Source of the DNA: Pilatotrama ljubarskyi
Lineage: Eukaryota > Basidiomycota > Agaricomycetes > Polyporales > Polyporaceae
NCBI GenBank assembly: GCA_022385805.1
Contig: MU277710.1
Span: forward strand, 180,059-244,058
Direction of reading: 5' to 3'
Length of the DNA: 64,000 nt
Part shown: positions 24,750 through 35,487 of the stretch, one piece after another
Layout of the letters: each line of letters starts with the position of its first letter
Numbering within the stretch: position 1 is the first letter of the stretch
Program-made: the position numbers and the translations under genes
Notes under the pieces: generated by a model
The model's database searches: none
The model's input: the letters and a program-made list of their open reading frames with translations, nothing else
What the model was told of the DNA's origin: nothing

Positions 24750-27282
24750 ATGGCTCCTCTGCGTCGCCAGTCGACCATCGTCTACTCGTCCCAGATCCCT
24801 GCAAATCAGACGCCCGCTTCTCTACAAAGCGGTCCTGCCGATCCGACCCAGGCCTCTCCCTCGACCGGCACTGTGGAGAATGCCCCAACCGCCCCTGCGT
24901 CCTCCCTCCCCAAGTACTCCATTCTGCCCAGGAGTGCGGCCTATAACCAGCGGAACCGCTCCGCGTTCGAGAAGCAGTTCTTGGTCAAGAGAACTCTCAG
25001 CGTCGAAGAGAGCGCGAGACATCATATCTTGAAACAGTTTGCGCCAGATTGGGACGTCCTACCCTCCGAGTACGTTCTCCTAAAGCGAGAAGACCTGGTG
25101 GACGAGCCCCTGCCCAATCTCAAGCGCTTTGCTAAGGTGCGCTTAGCCACATCTTCACGCGCCGGGGTTGCTCACTTCAAACATCCTGCAGATGGTCATG
25201 GTGCCCGCTCACAAAACACGCAAGGAGATCCTGGACGCCATCTTCAGCCACCGGAACACCGTCCCGTATTGTCCTCGCAAGCATCGCAGCCTGCGCACTG
25301 CAGCGGTCGAACGCGGGCTCATCAAGAGGCATGGAATTCAGCCCGAGAGGCCATGCATCGAAGCGAAGATGATCAGAGGGCACAACCCGCACAAGAAGGC
25401 CATCTGGAGGAAGTCCACGGAACGGCCGCCAGGGCAGCCGCTCACACCCACTGAGTCCGTTGCGTCTACCCGCCAAGCGACACCCGAGCCTGAAGAGGAG
25501 CAATCCGCACCGCTGCCGGCTCTGGATAAGGGTAAAGACGTCGACCGTGGCGATATGAACACAGAGGAGATAGAATCGCCCTTTCCCCGACCCACCCGTG
25601 TGCCCCTGGGTCAGATTTCTGAAGGTGCGCGGGTCTTCTCACTGGCCAGTGCGAATGTCCATTCACGCCACGGTGCACTCTCAGCTGAATTCGGCGAGCG
25701 GTTCGGTGGCCAGCCTCCGGAGCCCTCTGAGCACGATGACCAAGCCGAAGATGATCCCTCTAGGGGCAAGGACAGCGGCACGGTGTACACCTACCCCCCT
25801 CCAGGCGGCGAGGGCTCTCACTGGCTTCCCTTCATGCGTTGGGGCATCAAAGACGACGCACGGCGCCTAAACGAAGAGCTCGAGAGGGTGCGAGAGGTGA
25901 TCGACAAGGCGCTAGTGGAAATCACCCTCGCCGAGTCTGAGGTTGACGAGGAGTGGAAGATGTACGACAAGCTCCTCACCCACATCGGACGTGTCGCGGG
26001 TCCCGAGTTTGTGCAATTTTTGCGGGAGCGGGCGGAAGCGATAGAACTGCCGGAATATGAAGAGGACGACTACGCCGAGCAAGAGTACGAGCACGACGAA
26101 ATGCTTGTCGAGCAGGAGCAGAATCTCGCTGGTGCCGAGGCCAACGCCGCAGAGTGAGTCCGCTTGCATTTTGACTACTGTCTCCAGCTGATGGCGGTTT
26201 CCTACAAAAGCAGGCAGCTCATGGCGGACACTTCTCGTCCTTCGGACACGCTTTCGTACCTGGACCCCTCCAGCCCTCCGCCTACTTCCCCCTTGGCAGG
26301 CGCTTCCTCTCGTGCCAAGCGTCGTCGCGAGGCAATCCTCGACGAGCCCCCTACTAGCCCAACCGCCCCTAAGCGCAGGAGATTGGCCAGTCCAGACGCT
26401 CCGTCCCGTCCCGTCTCACCTCATGAGGAAGACGGCGAACGTCCTGCTACGGGCGACGACGCACCCTCCCGCTCGAGGTCCCGATCACGATCCCCTGCCT
26501 CGCGCTTCCGCTCGCCGTCTGTCTCGGGCTCTCCGTCCCTCCCAGCTGGCTCCGGACGGAGCCAGAGCGCGCCCCCGAAACTGGAACGCACTCCCCCGCC
26601 GCCACCTCCGCCCCGTCGCGGCTGCGGCTGCAGAAGGTGCGAGGCGAGGTCGCGCACTCCCTCGGAGTATTCAGATCTCGTCTCGCCCCTTTTCATGCCG
26701 TCGCGCGCTTGGCTCAAGCGGAACGGGTGGATAGTTGAGGACCCGGAGCCATCTGAGTTAGAGCTCGACGCTCAGGAGGCGGAGACGGAGCAACAAGACG
26801 GAGAAGAAGGGATACAAGAGGATGCAGAAGCGGGGCCGGGCGGCACTCTGCATGTGGTCGCCGACGAGGAGGCCAGCGATCCTGCAGCGGAGATGGAGGA
26901 GAACCAAGCGGGAGAGGAACATGTCGATATCCCCGACGCCGAAGAGCCGGCAGACGACTCTGGCGTGGATGTCACGGGGGAGTACGGGGACGAGGGAATG
27001 GATGAGGATAACGAGGAGGATCAGCTGCAAGGAGATCAGGAGGACGCAGAGGGCGGGGAACAGCAAGCCGGCGAAGACGATCCCATGGAAGCTGAGGATG
27101 AGGAGCCTGCGCCCCGGCCAGTCACCCCTCCTCCCACCAGACGACAGACCCGCTCTCGGAACCCGTTCAACCCGACTCCGAGGTCTCGCGACATCGATGG
27201 GAACAAGATTCGACGAACCCCGAGGGGCAGGGTATACCCCGGTACTGCGAACGGCACGTATCGCAGTCCTCCCATCGGCTGA
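24750..27282 (+). CDS. unknown protein with basic N-terminal half and acidic C-terminal half
   Basis: 805 aa from three exons (introns 25137-25191 and 26154-26213), frame kept across both. I do not recognise the family. The N-terminal 210 residues look globular and conserved in style (SAAYNQRNRSAFEKQFLVKR, VPAHKTRKEILDAIFSHRN, CPRKHRSLRTAAVERGLIKR). A helical acidic segment follows (ELERVREVIDKALVEITLAE) with a DDYAEQEYEHDE stretch. The last exon has a Ser/Pro/Arg region (SRSRSRSRSP), a polyproline run, a CGCRRCEARS patch, then a long Glu/Asp-rich region and a basic end (TRRQTRSRNPF). Basic and acidic low-complexity segments suggest a nuclear protein; this is inference. Confidence 0.75.
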
Positions 27283-27722
27283 GGTGTAATGATCACCATG
27301 GTTTTCTCTGTGTCTCCTGAAGTGGCCCAGCTCATGTACGTTAGAGTGTATTGGACTTGTAGTGCTTTGCGAATCGTGTCTTGAGATGTATCGCGGTTCA
27401 TTGGTGGGTGCGTACAACACAATGAAGAGTTGCACATCGGTACCCTGAGTATATATACCAAGCGCAGTACTCTACACAATTCGACAATGACGAGTTTCGG
27501 CTATAGATTGTCTCCAGCGCACAGGCGACAGGAGGAGGGGACCGTGCTCTTAGGCCTCATGGTATAACTCTGCCAGGTGACGAACATCCTCGCCTGCGAC
27601 ATCGGGATCCGTCAGCACTCGGCACATGAGCAACTGCAAGGAAAGACATACATAGCAGCACTTCCGGATCCCTTGAGGTCCGTCGGGAAGTACTAGCCGC
27701 CCTGAAAGGGCGGGAGCATCTA
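27283..27722. other. intergenic, nothing recognised
   Basis: The 3' flank of the gene ending at 27282. It contains an AT-richer patch with TATATATA near 27450 and no convincing exon. Confidence 0.4.
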
Positions 27723-28154
27723 TCATGAAGAATCATGCTCAAACATTCTCAGCTCTCTGTAAATCAGAACACCGACACGATCAGCGTCGTTCCAGTGGCA
27801 TATTGCAGTACGTGCCGGCTCTGCGGCAAAAGACATACGCTTTACATCGGTGACCTCCTCAGGGGACTCTGCCCCCGTTCCAGCGCCGCCCGCCGGTGCG
27901 CCCCCACCTCCTCGAGCACGCCGACGAGATCGGCGAGGAGCGCGCGCCCCACCAGCAGCGTCCGTTTTGGGGTCCCGCCCCGACCGTTCGGCGCGGAGGG
28001 CAGCAAAGACGGTGAGCGGGAACCGTCGTCGCCGCGGGTCCGTCTCGCTTCCGGAAGGCAGTTGGGCATCTGCAGGGATGGCTTGTCCGTTGCGGGCGCG
28101 GGTGTCGAGGATGTAGGTGGCGAGGTTCACTTGGAGGAAGGGAAAGCATGACAT
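27723..28154 (-). CDS. small hypothetical protein, model uncertain
   Basis: A 143-codon frame from ATG 28154 (MSCFPFLQVNLATYILDTRA) to TGA at 27723. The first 60 residues look like coding sequence. Further on, two minus-strand frames compete: this one gives an Arg/Gly-rich low-complexity stretch, while another gives a hydrophobic helix (LLVGRALLADLVGVLEEVGA) with strongly GC-ending codons. A missed intron or a frameshift between them is therefore possible. No family is recognised. It could be a decayed gene. Confidence 0.35.
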   Translation of the reverse strand: MSCFPFLQVNLATYILDTRARNGQAIPADAQLPSGSETDPRRRRFPLTVFAALRAERSGRDPKTDAAGGARAPRRSRRRARGGGGAPAGGAGTGAESPEEVTDVKRMSFAAEPARTAICHWNDADRVGVLIYRELRMFEHDSS

Positions 28155-28856
28155 GATGGTGCTGAAGGAGCTGTGTGGCTGTAAGTTACAGTGTAAGGGG
28201 GGAGTGCAGTGATTCTGTTGTGGGGGCCGGAGGTGCTGTGCTGCGTGCACAGCGTTGCCGCAGACCGCCTTTTGACTCAACTGCAGCGGCAAAAAGAGCC
28301 TGGGAAGGATCGAATGGATTAATTTCCACGGGAACACGCTCATGCTCGGACCCTCCAGGGGAGTTTAGAACGCGCCGGGGATGCGGCTAAGTCCTGCACT
28401 AGTACTGCGACTGACACTTACTGAGGGTGAAGGTGCGCCAGGGCCTAAGTCTGCAAAGAAGGCTCAAGTAGACATGTACACGTACCGACGACGCAATGAG
28501 CGCATGCGCGACTTCGTATCAAGAGCTACTAGTATGCCAGAAGGACACAGTGACCTTAGTGAGCAGTCCTCAGTGCAGTTCCCAATTTGAGCAGAATTCA
28601 TACCTTGTGTGGATGGCTCACTTATCGGGGCCATCCTCCAGACCGACAGCACAAGACAGCACGCACGGCGAGGCATTAGGGATATCATGTATAATCGGAT
28701 AATGGTACAGAATCCATCCAGGCGAAGCAGAACATCTATAGTACAGAGATCACCTCAAGCCGTCCCGCCACCTGCATGCGCGACGTCGTCACCGAGTCAC
28801 CACACCGTGCGCAGAGCTGGCACTGACCAGGTCAGGAAAGGAAGTGAACGACGAGC
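28155..28856. other. intergenic, nothing recognised
   Basis: It lies between the small hypothetical gene and the 3' end of the fungalysin gene. Frames here are short and overlap on both strands. No repeat or RNA gene was seen. Confidence 0.4.
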
Positions 28857-31558
28857 CTAGAGGCGCCACGACAGCGAGAAGATAGTCGCCTTCTCGACGA
28901 CCCACGCGAGCCACGGCCAGTCGTCATCGTCGCCATCGTCGTCACCATCGCCCGGCGTGGGGTCCGCGGGAGGCGGCACGTCGCCCTTCTGGCACTCCTT
29001 CGGGACGGCGAAGCCGTTCGTGCGGACACCTCCGCCCCACGGCGTGCGGCCCTTGACAGCCGCATCAACACCGAGGCCGCGGGACGCGAACGCCTCCCAG
29101 AGGTCGCAGAAGTTCTCGCCACCGGTGAGCGTCTTGTCGGCGGCGATGATCGCGTCACGCGCGTCGAAGAAGGACGGGCGGCAGGGCTGGAGCTTCATGC
29201 CGTCGAGGACGAGCTGGACGATAAGCGAGTTGCCGTGCTTGGGGACGAGCGGCTTCCGCTGGCCGTTCGAGGTGTACTCGGCCTTGCGGTAGAAGTCGCC
29301 CTCCGGGACGGTACCGTCCTCAAGAGGTTTGGGAGGGAAGAGATCGTCGATGAAGCCGTGCTTCTCGATGAGCTTCTGGGAAACGACCCAGAGAATCTGA
29401 GCCCAGACCTCGCCGATCGCGTGGACACCCCAGTAGCCGGGCTTGTCGAGCGTCTGGTACGTCGATGGGTTGATGGTCTCGTTCTGCACGGCATACAGCA
29501 TTAGCTAAAAACGATAACCAGGAGATGCAAGACGTACCAAAGAGTAGGGATAGTTACGAATACCCTTCTCCATGTTGGCGGCCCAAGAGCCCATGGCGTA
29601 GTCTGAGTAGTTCTTGGTGCTACGGATCGTCGTAGCCAAGAAGTCTGCGAAGTCCTCAGTGGGTGATATACCCCATCAATGGCCAAAGGCTACTCACCAC
29701 CCCAGCCTTCACCCATACCTCCGGCCTCACCCCAACCAAGGCAGCCGGAGTTGGCGGGACCACCAGTGAGACGAGTGCTCAACCCGTGACTCAGCTCGTG
29801 AATGACAATGCCCGCCTCGAGATCGCCGTCGCGGTACGGGTTAGCGGTGTTCCACAGGTACATCCGGCAGCGGCCGTTCTGACCGTCGGGCGGGGTCATG
29901 AAGTTGGCGTTGTTGTAGCCAGAGCCATCCTGCGCGTTAGCGATGACGGCATCGTTCTCCTGACCGCCACGGCCGAAGTTGTACTGCTGGAAGTTGCCCG
30001 CAACCTCATTGAAGCCGTAGCGGTAGTAGAGGTCATGAACCAAGTTCGACGTGTAGAACAGCTGCGTCACGGTTGCGTTGATGTACTTCTGGGCCTCCTC
30101 GAGCGCGTCCTCGGTATCCGTCTTCTTGGGCGAGTACACGTAGTCGAAGGCCTTGCTCGGGCCAGCATCCGGACGGTAGTTGTTGACCCAGTTGTTGCGG
30201 CCCTCCCAGTCCTCGTGGGCGAAAACGTTGTTACCCCAGGTCGTCGTAGTGTTGCGAATCGCTGACGGATCCTTAGGGCGGATGAAAGAGGACGATGGGT
30301 CGTTCGCATACGGGAGAGCATGCCATCCCAGGGGAGACGCAAGGGAGTCGAAGTTCTCCTTCTGGATCGAGCGCTCACCGACCGAAGGGTCGTTGATACC
30401 CCAAGCAAAGACGTTGTAAGTCGCGCCCTCAGGCTGCTTTGGCACAGGAGCGAGAGGGACGGGCGAGTCAGAAGCCCAGTCAACGACAGAAATGATGCGG
30501 TGAGGGGCCTCCGCGGAGACTGCAGCCTCATACCAGTTATCCTTCATCTCGACCTCGAACTATTATGATACGTCAGCATTGGATACATTGGAAGGAGAAA
30601 GCAAATCATACCTTGAAGACGAGCTGAAGAGTCGTCGAGTCACCCTGAGGAACCTGCACGAAAGCAAGGCGGCCCTTCACAGGATTGACAGTATCGGGGA
30701 CATTCTCGACGGTGAACACGGGCTGTTCTGACATATGGTGCTGGAACGAGACGCGCATCTCGGGAATGTACTTGGCAGGGTTGCCCATCATATCCTCCGC
30801 GAGATCAGAATCGGGGGTCGCCGCGAGCATGAACTGAAGAAGGGCACGGGAAATGTCGCCGGATGCGGCATCCTCAGCAGCGGCGAAGTCGGGGTCCTCC
30901 GCCATGAACTCGGGCACGTCGACGAACTTGCAATTCCACTCGTACAGGTACGACAGCTGCTCCAGGGCGTTGGAACGCTCAGCCGTCTTGCGGGTGAGAT
31001 CCACATGCCGGAGTTGCTCCACAATCTGGCCCTCGAGGGCTTGGCAGTACTCGGAGTGGGGATCGACTCGTGCCTGAGCTGCATCCGCGACAGTGAACAT
31101 GTTGCCACCGTTCGGGCGGAAGAACTGAAGGTACTATCAGCGAAATGGATGCAAAGACCGTAAATGAGACGACTCACCGAGTCGCCGTACGAGAGGACTA
31201 CACCATCCTTGACATTGACATTGATGTCGCCGTCAGCAACTTCGATGCCATTAACGTACTGGCGAACGTAGACATGCGTGACGCCGGTGGCCTCATCGGT
31301 GTATGAGTCCTTGCGGATGACGAAGTCGCCTCCCGGTATGTCGCGAACGAGGTCCTCCACGAAGAGCCTCGCAACGTCGTACGGGTCCTGCGAGGCGCGC
31401 AGGAGGCTAGTGTGGTACACCGGGTTGGTGTGGTACGACGCGTGCGGCAACTCGGGACCAAAGCTGAGGGTCTTGCGACGCGAGACATGGTGGGAGTCAT
31501 GAGCGAGCACGCCAGCGAGGCCGGCGGCGGCGAGGGCAGCGACGAACAAACGACGCAT
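28857..31558 (-). CDS. fungalysin, secreted M36 zinc metalloprotease
   Basis: Extracellular metalloendopeptidase, 829 aa from five exons (introns 31125-31177, 30560-30611, 29645-29697, 29484-29537, all in frame). The start MRRLFVAALAAAGLAGVLA is a classic signal peptide. A propeptide with an FTP-type region follows (DFVIRKDSYTDEATGVTHVY, VYVRQYVNGIEVADGDINV), then the catalytic domain: WGINDPSVGER, AHEDWEGRNNWVNNYRPDAG, the zinc site HELSHGLSTRL (HExxH) and the third-ligand region GGMGEGWGDFLATTIRS. It ends with ENFCDLWEAFASRGLGVDA and VPKECQKG. The C-terminus is odd: an Asp/Gly run (GDGDDDGDDDDWPW) and a hydrophobic tail WLAWVVEKATIFSL, which I do not recall from other fungalysins. Its usual role is nitrogen and protein scavenging outside the cell. 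Confidence 0.93.
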
Positions 31559-32757
31559 GCTGAAGGAGAGACGGGGTGGGTAGACGGAGACGAGGTGATG
31601 AAGATGCTCCCCAACGGCGAAGAGGGGGAGATGGTGGTTGGGAGGAAGGAGCGGGGCTGCGTATGTCGGACTCTTATCTACCCCGCGCCACGCGACGCTG
31701 GCAACCCATAAATGGCGACACAAACGCCCAAAATGGTTCCGCAGGTCCCCTCTTCACCCTCCCTTCACATGTTCCCACGCATAGCGACGCGCAACCCCGC
31801 CCCCACAGCCGCCCATATGACTCCCTCCGTGCCTCCGAGCCTGCTGTTATCGGCCTCCGTTCACCTGCTGCTTCGCTCTCAGGTCAAGCTTGTTCTGCCT
31901 ATCATCCTCTGCTGGTCGTTTGAGGGGCCCTGATACGTACAGTTGAACTCCGGTTATCATCCGAGACTGATATCGCTGCTTCCGAAGGCGTCCGACGACC
32001 GATACGGAGCGTGTAAAGCAGCCGCCAGTTTCGTGGCACTATGCGTGTATCACACGAGCCAGGGTCACCCCGTTCCCGTCCACCTGCCCTGCGCCCTCTT
32101 TCTCGCAGGCTTCCCAGAGTAGTCTGCACAGCTGTGCAGCTCCGAAGAACACACACGTAAACAGTGTCCCTGTCGGACGCAGAGGTCATGTCGTCGTCTG
32201 TGGCACCGGTTCCGGACAACATGTGCCGAGTCCTAGTAGCTTATAGCACAATCAGCAGGTGCAGGCGTGTCTTGAGACTAGACATGTATCGTTGCGGAAT
32301 AACATTCGCCCCTCGCTGTTGGGCTAGATCAGTGTCTCTATCAATAACGTGTATGTACAGCTTACGCGGGTATCATTATCCTCGGATGCACATATGCACA
32401 CCTGCTGTTTGGCTGGCAGCCCGTCAGCAAGTGTCGACTGTACAGCTGAGCATCTCTTGCACGGTTAGCAGTTCTGCAGGACCTGCACCAAGTACGTTTC
32501 TACCCAACTGGACAGATTTCAAACGAAGTGCCAGCATACGGTTACGAATGCTTGTCCAGCAAGCTGTGCGAGTAGCCAACGGCCACAGGCCGGGAGATGG
32601 GGAGCAATCTCCCCGGATACTAGGCAGACATTTCCGATGTGCTCCGGCTCCGCGACGGGGAAAGGACGAGCACAGGACGGTTGCGCGGGGATGTACAGTA
32701 CTGTACAGTATTCCACAATCGCCATGTTATAGAAAGCGTTGCTGGACCGCTAAGCGT
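31559..32757. other. fungalysin promoter and intergenic DNA
   Basis: Upstream region of the minus-strand fungalysin gene, then DNA up to the first tRNA. A long plus-strand frame begins at 32164 but only stays open because it runs through the T-poor tRNA spacer downstream; I do not regard it as coding. A short palindromic motif, TACAGTACTGTA, lies near 32695-32706. Confidence 0.4.
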
Positions 32758-32860
32758 GCTTGGATGGCTCAGTTGGTTAGAGCGCAGGTCTCATACTCCG
32801 TGTATGACCCCCGCACGGTGGGCAATCCTGAGGTCGTGAGTTCGATCCTCACTCCGAGCA
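32758..32860 (+). tRNA. tRNA-Met(CAT), elongator type, with 28-nt intron, left arm of cassette A
   Basis: 103 bp: a 75-nt tRNA body plus a 28-nt intron after position 37. The acceptor stem GCTTGGA pairs with TCCGAGC (one G-T), discriminator A. A box TGGCTCAGTTGG, anticodon loop CTCATAA with CAT, B box GAGTTCGATCC. The intron contains TATGA, able to pair with TCATA around the anticodon, and a C-rich/G-rich hairpin. The elongator type is inferred from the D and anticodon arms. Unusually, there is no T-run on the plus strand within the following 360 bp, so the normal Pol III stop signal is missing. Confidence 0.93.
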
Positions 32861-33220
32861 CGAGGAACACCAACAGAACAAAGGAAAGAGACCTCCCAAA
32901 CCTCAGGACTGCCAGAAACACGAGGGAGACTTACACACGACAACACAAAAAGAAAAGCAAGAACAACACGCCAGAACAGACCAAGGACACAGAACGACGT
33001 ATAAAGAGCACCCCCGAAAAGACATCGGACAACACCAGGATAATCACCTACGAACACCAAGCATACGAACGGCGCCAGAAACGTACTGATCGACACGGCG
33101 GACCCGCGGAACGCTGGGCACCAAATGGATGTGCCACGCGAAGGACGGAAAAAAAAACACACCAACGCAAAAACCTCAGACCTCACACGTCCCACAAAAA
33201 ACAAAGGGCGCCATAAAAAG
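32861..33220 (+). other. T-depleted spacer of tRNA cassette A
   Basis: 360 bp between the two inverted tRNA-Met genes. By eye the plus strand has about 23 T (near 6%), no TTT anywhere, and many A-runs up to nine long. It is rich in A and C. The minus strand is therefore T-rich and provides a strong Pol III terminator next to the minus-strand tRNA. The long open frames here on both strands are by-products of this composition. Confidence 0.8.
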
Positions 33221-33323
33221 TGCTCGGAGTGAGGATCGAACTCACGACCTCAGGATTGCCCACCGTGCGGGGGTCATACACGGAGTATGAGACCTGCGCT
33301 CTAACCAACTGAGCCATCCAAGC
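33221..33323 (-). tRNA. tRNA-Met(CAT), elongator type, with 28-nt intron, right arm of cassette A
   Basis: Exact reverse complement of the gene at 32758-32860, including the whole 28-nt intron. Transcription runs leftward into the spacer, where the minus strand reads CTTTTTA directly after the tRNA, a good Pol III terminator. Identity stops within a few bases of the tRNA ends on both sides, so the inverted repeat is essentially the tRNA gene itself. Confidence 0.93.
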
Positions 33324-33671
33324 ACGTTTCCCATCGCGTCAAAAGTCGTATAATATCACAGCGGAGCTTGTACCCGTATCTCTCTTATACTGTAAGTATC
33401 TTAGTGCAATCCCATGCGTCCCGGCCAGGCCCCTCGATCTCCGGAGCGAACCGTACACGGTGCATATAGCAGTTCACGGTACATACTTGAGACATACGGT
33501 ATCCGCCCTGAGGCTCTTCAGACCCCTTCCTACATTCCCCGGTAGCTAGAGGGGTTTTGTCACACAACAACCACTTCACACGTCTGCTTCGCGACATACT
33601 TACAGTAAGTAGCAGCTCCAGGAGCCGGTGGCGCTCGGACAAAACCTATAAGGCTATAAACATCTCCCTCA
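33324..33671. other. short intergenic region, nothing recognised
   Basis: It lies between the tRNA cassette and the 3' end of the PhyH-family gene. No repeat, RNA gene or exon was seen. Confidence 0.4.
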
Positions 33672-34730
33672 TCAATTGTCAAGAGAGTACCCGACGTCTC
33701 CGTCGACGCTCTCCTGCAGCTTGATGAGCCGCTCCAGCATCTTCTTCCCCCTCCGGTCCAGCGTGTCAGCGAACCGGTCCTCCTTCATCCATTGCAGCCC
33801 GTGCTGGAGGATGTTCCGCGCGCGCGATGGGCCGCCGCGCACCTCGCCCATGCAGGCGTGCAGGGTGATGCGCGGCGTGCGGTGGTCGTACGTCGCGCAG
33901 TGCAGGATGTTGTTGTTGTAGAAGACGGTCTCCCCTGGCTCGAGGGCCACTTGGATCGCTCCAGGCATGGTGAGGGGATCCTTGGGCGGATCGAGCGTGG
34001 AGGACTGCGCACGTTGTTCCGGCGTGCGAGGGACCTTGTGCGAACCGGGTACGATGTAGAGGCATGAGTCTCTCCGGAGGGCGCTGCGCCGTGTGTAGGT
34101 TGTAGGGGTAAGCAATCAGGGCTTGGGGTAGATTGCACCTACGTATTCCACTGAGTCTATCGCACGGAGTGTTCACAGATGAGAATTCATCGCGGAAATT
34201 CGGGGTAGGCACTTACGCCGTGATGCCAGATATTGAGAGCCTCGCTCTCCTCTTCCTCCGTGGCATTCTCCCGTACATCATCCCGGTGCCACCGGAGCGC
34301 GAACGAATTCGATGTCGGATTGATGAGCATGTTGAACAACTCTGCGAGATGGGATGTCCATGTCAACCCTCGCGCCGATAGAGAAGGTGTAGGTGCTGGA
34401 GGACATACCCATTTGCAGACCATCCTCTTCGCAACCGAGCAACTCCTTGACCACGTTCACGAGCGCGTCAGACGTGTACCACCGCGCAAAGGCGGGCTCG
34501 CCTAGATCAGGGTGCATGACGTGCTGCACGCCCCAGGAGTCGGGATCGCCATCTCCAAAGGGCGGGAACTGGCGTCCGACGGTCCGTCTGTGCGACCATT
34601 GCCCAGAGCGGGTGCGCTCAATGACACGCTCGGAGGCGGCCTCGAGAGCGTCCAGGTGCTCGGGCGGAACGAGCCCGTGCACAATCACGTACCCTTGCTT
34701 GTCATACAGCTCCTTGAGAGAGGGAGTCAT
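33672..34730 (-). CDS. phytanoyl-CoA dioxygenase (PhyH) family protein
   Basis: Predicted Fe(II)/2-oxoglutarate-dependent oxygenase, 290 aa from four exons. Introns 34342-34408, 34157-34216 and 34084-34142; the third exon is only 14 nt (34143-34156) and supplies TQWN. N-terminus MTPSLKELYDKQGYVIVHGL is the usual family start. The iron motif HxD is in LRWHRDDV, and the distal metal and oxoglutarate-binding part in VFYNNNILHCATYDHRTPR. The C-terminus is ARNILQHGLQWMKEDRF. Length fits the family. The substrate is unknown; fungal members hydroxylate lipids or small molecules. The start ATG 34730 was preferred to an in-frame ATG 120 bp upstream, since the family usually begins just before the LY..GY motif. 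Confidence 0.87.
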
Positions 34731-35487
34731 GGTGGTATGAGCTGAAGCTGCGATAAGATCATGGCGGCGTTCCGGGGTTGATATGTTCGGCGACGTGCCG
34801 CTGCGAGAGGCAGCTGACCAGCAGACTGTTGGCTCTGAACCTTGCCGCAACCCGTTCGCCTCGCACGTAGTAGCTCACTATGAGGATATCTTGTTTCTCT
34901 TACACGTAGCGTACCAGAGCAGCACGGGCTATCGAACACGGTAGAACGGATGTCGGGATAAGGACCTCGGAGGACCGACAACACTCAGGTCGCATGGCAG
35001 AAGCACAGAGATTCTCGAGAGGCCCGCCGGCATATAAGCAACAACAAGCTTTGACATGAGGGAACGGTACGTGATGAGAAGTACATAACCTGAGGTGGAT
35101 GCTGGTGGATGGAGAGAGTCCGTGGTACAGCAGCCAATTGATCCGGATCCGGAAATCTCGGAAAGCACAGGCGCCCTGCGGTTTAGCCACAAGCCGACGC
35201 GCTCGCTCTCGCTCTCTATCCTTTACCGCCACAATCCAATCTCCTGCCCAATCTCTGAGGCATATCGCAGGCCAATCTGTGCCCTATATGAGGTGAGCAA
35301 ACAGTCCCAAGGGCGTGCGTAGTCATCTACGCACACGCCAATACCACGCCGTCTGTGTGCCGGTGGCTACGTGAGGACCTAGAGTCCTATGGCACCCATC
35401 TACAGAGTCTTTGCAAGCCAACCTCTTTGCCGCCAGTTTGCAAGCACCGTATACTCAGAGTGCTTACTCGCTCCTCAGGTAGCCATC
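34731..35487. other. divergent promoter region between the PhyH-family gene and the dsRBM-repeat gene
   Basis: Both genes point away from this stretch. A possible 5' UTR intron acceptor (CTCCTCAG) lies just before ATG 35488. An in-frame ATG at 35389 would add a 33-residue leader (MAPIYRVFASQPLCRQF), which resembles a mitochondrial presequence but is probably an artefact of the 5' UTR. Confidence 0.4.

Noticed and set aside
32164..33216. 350-codon plus-strand open frame
   Set aside because: It runs through the tRNA gene and the T-poor spacer, where the lack of T removes most stop codons; no protein motif.
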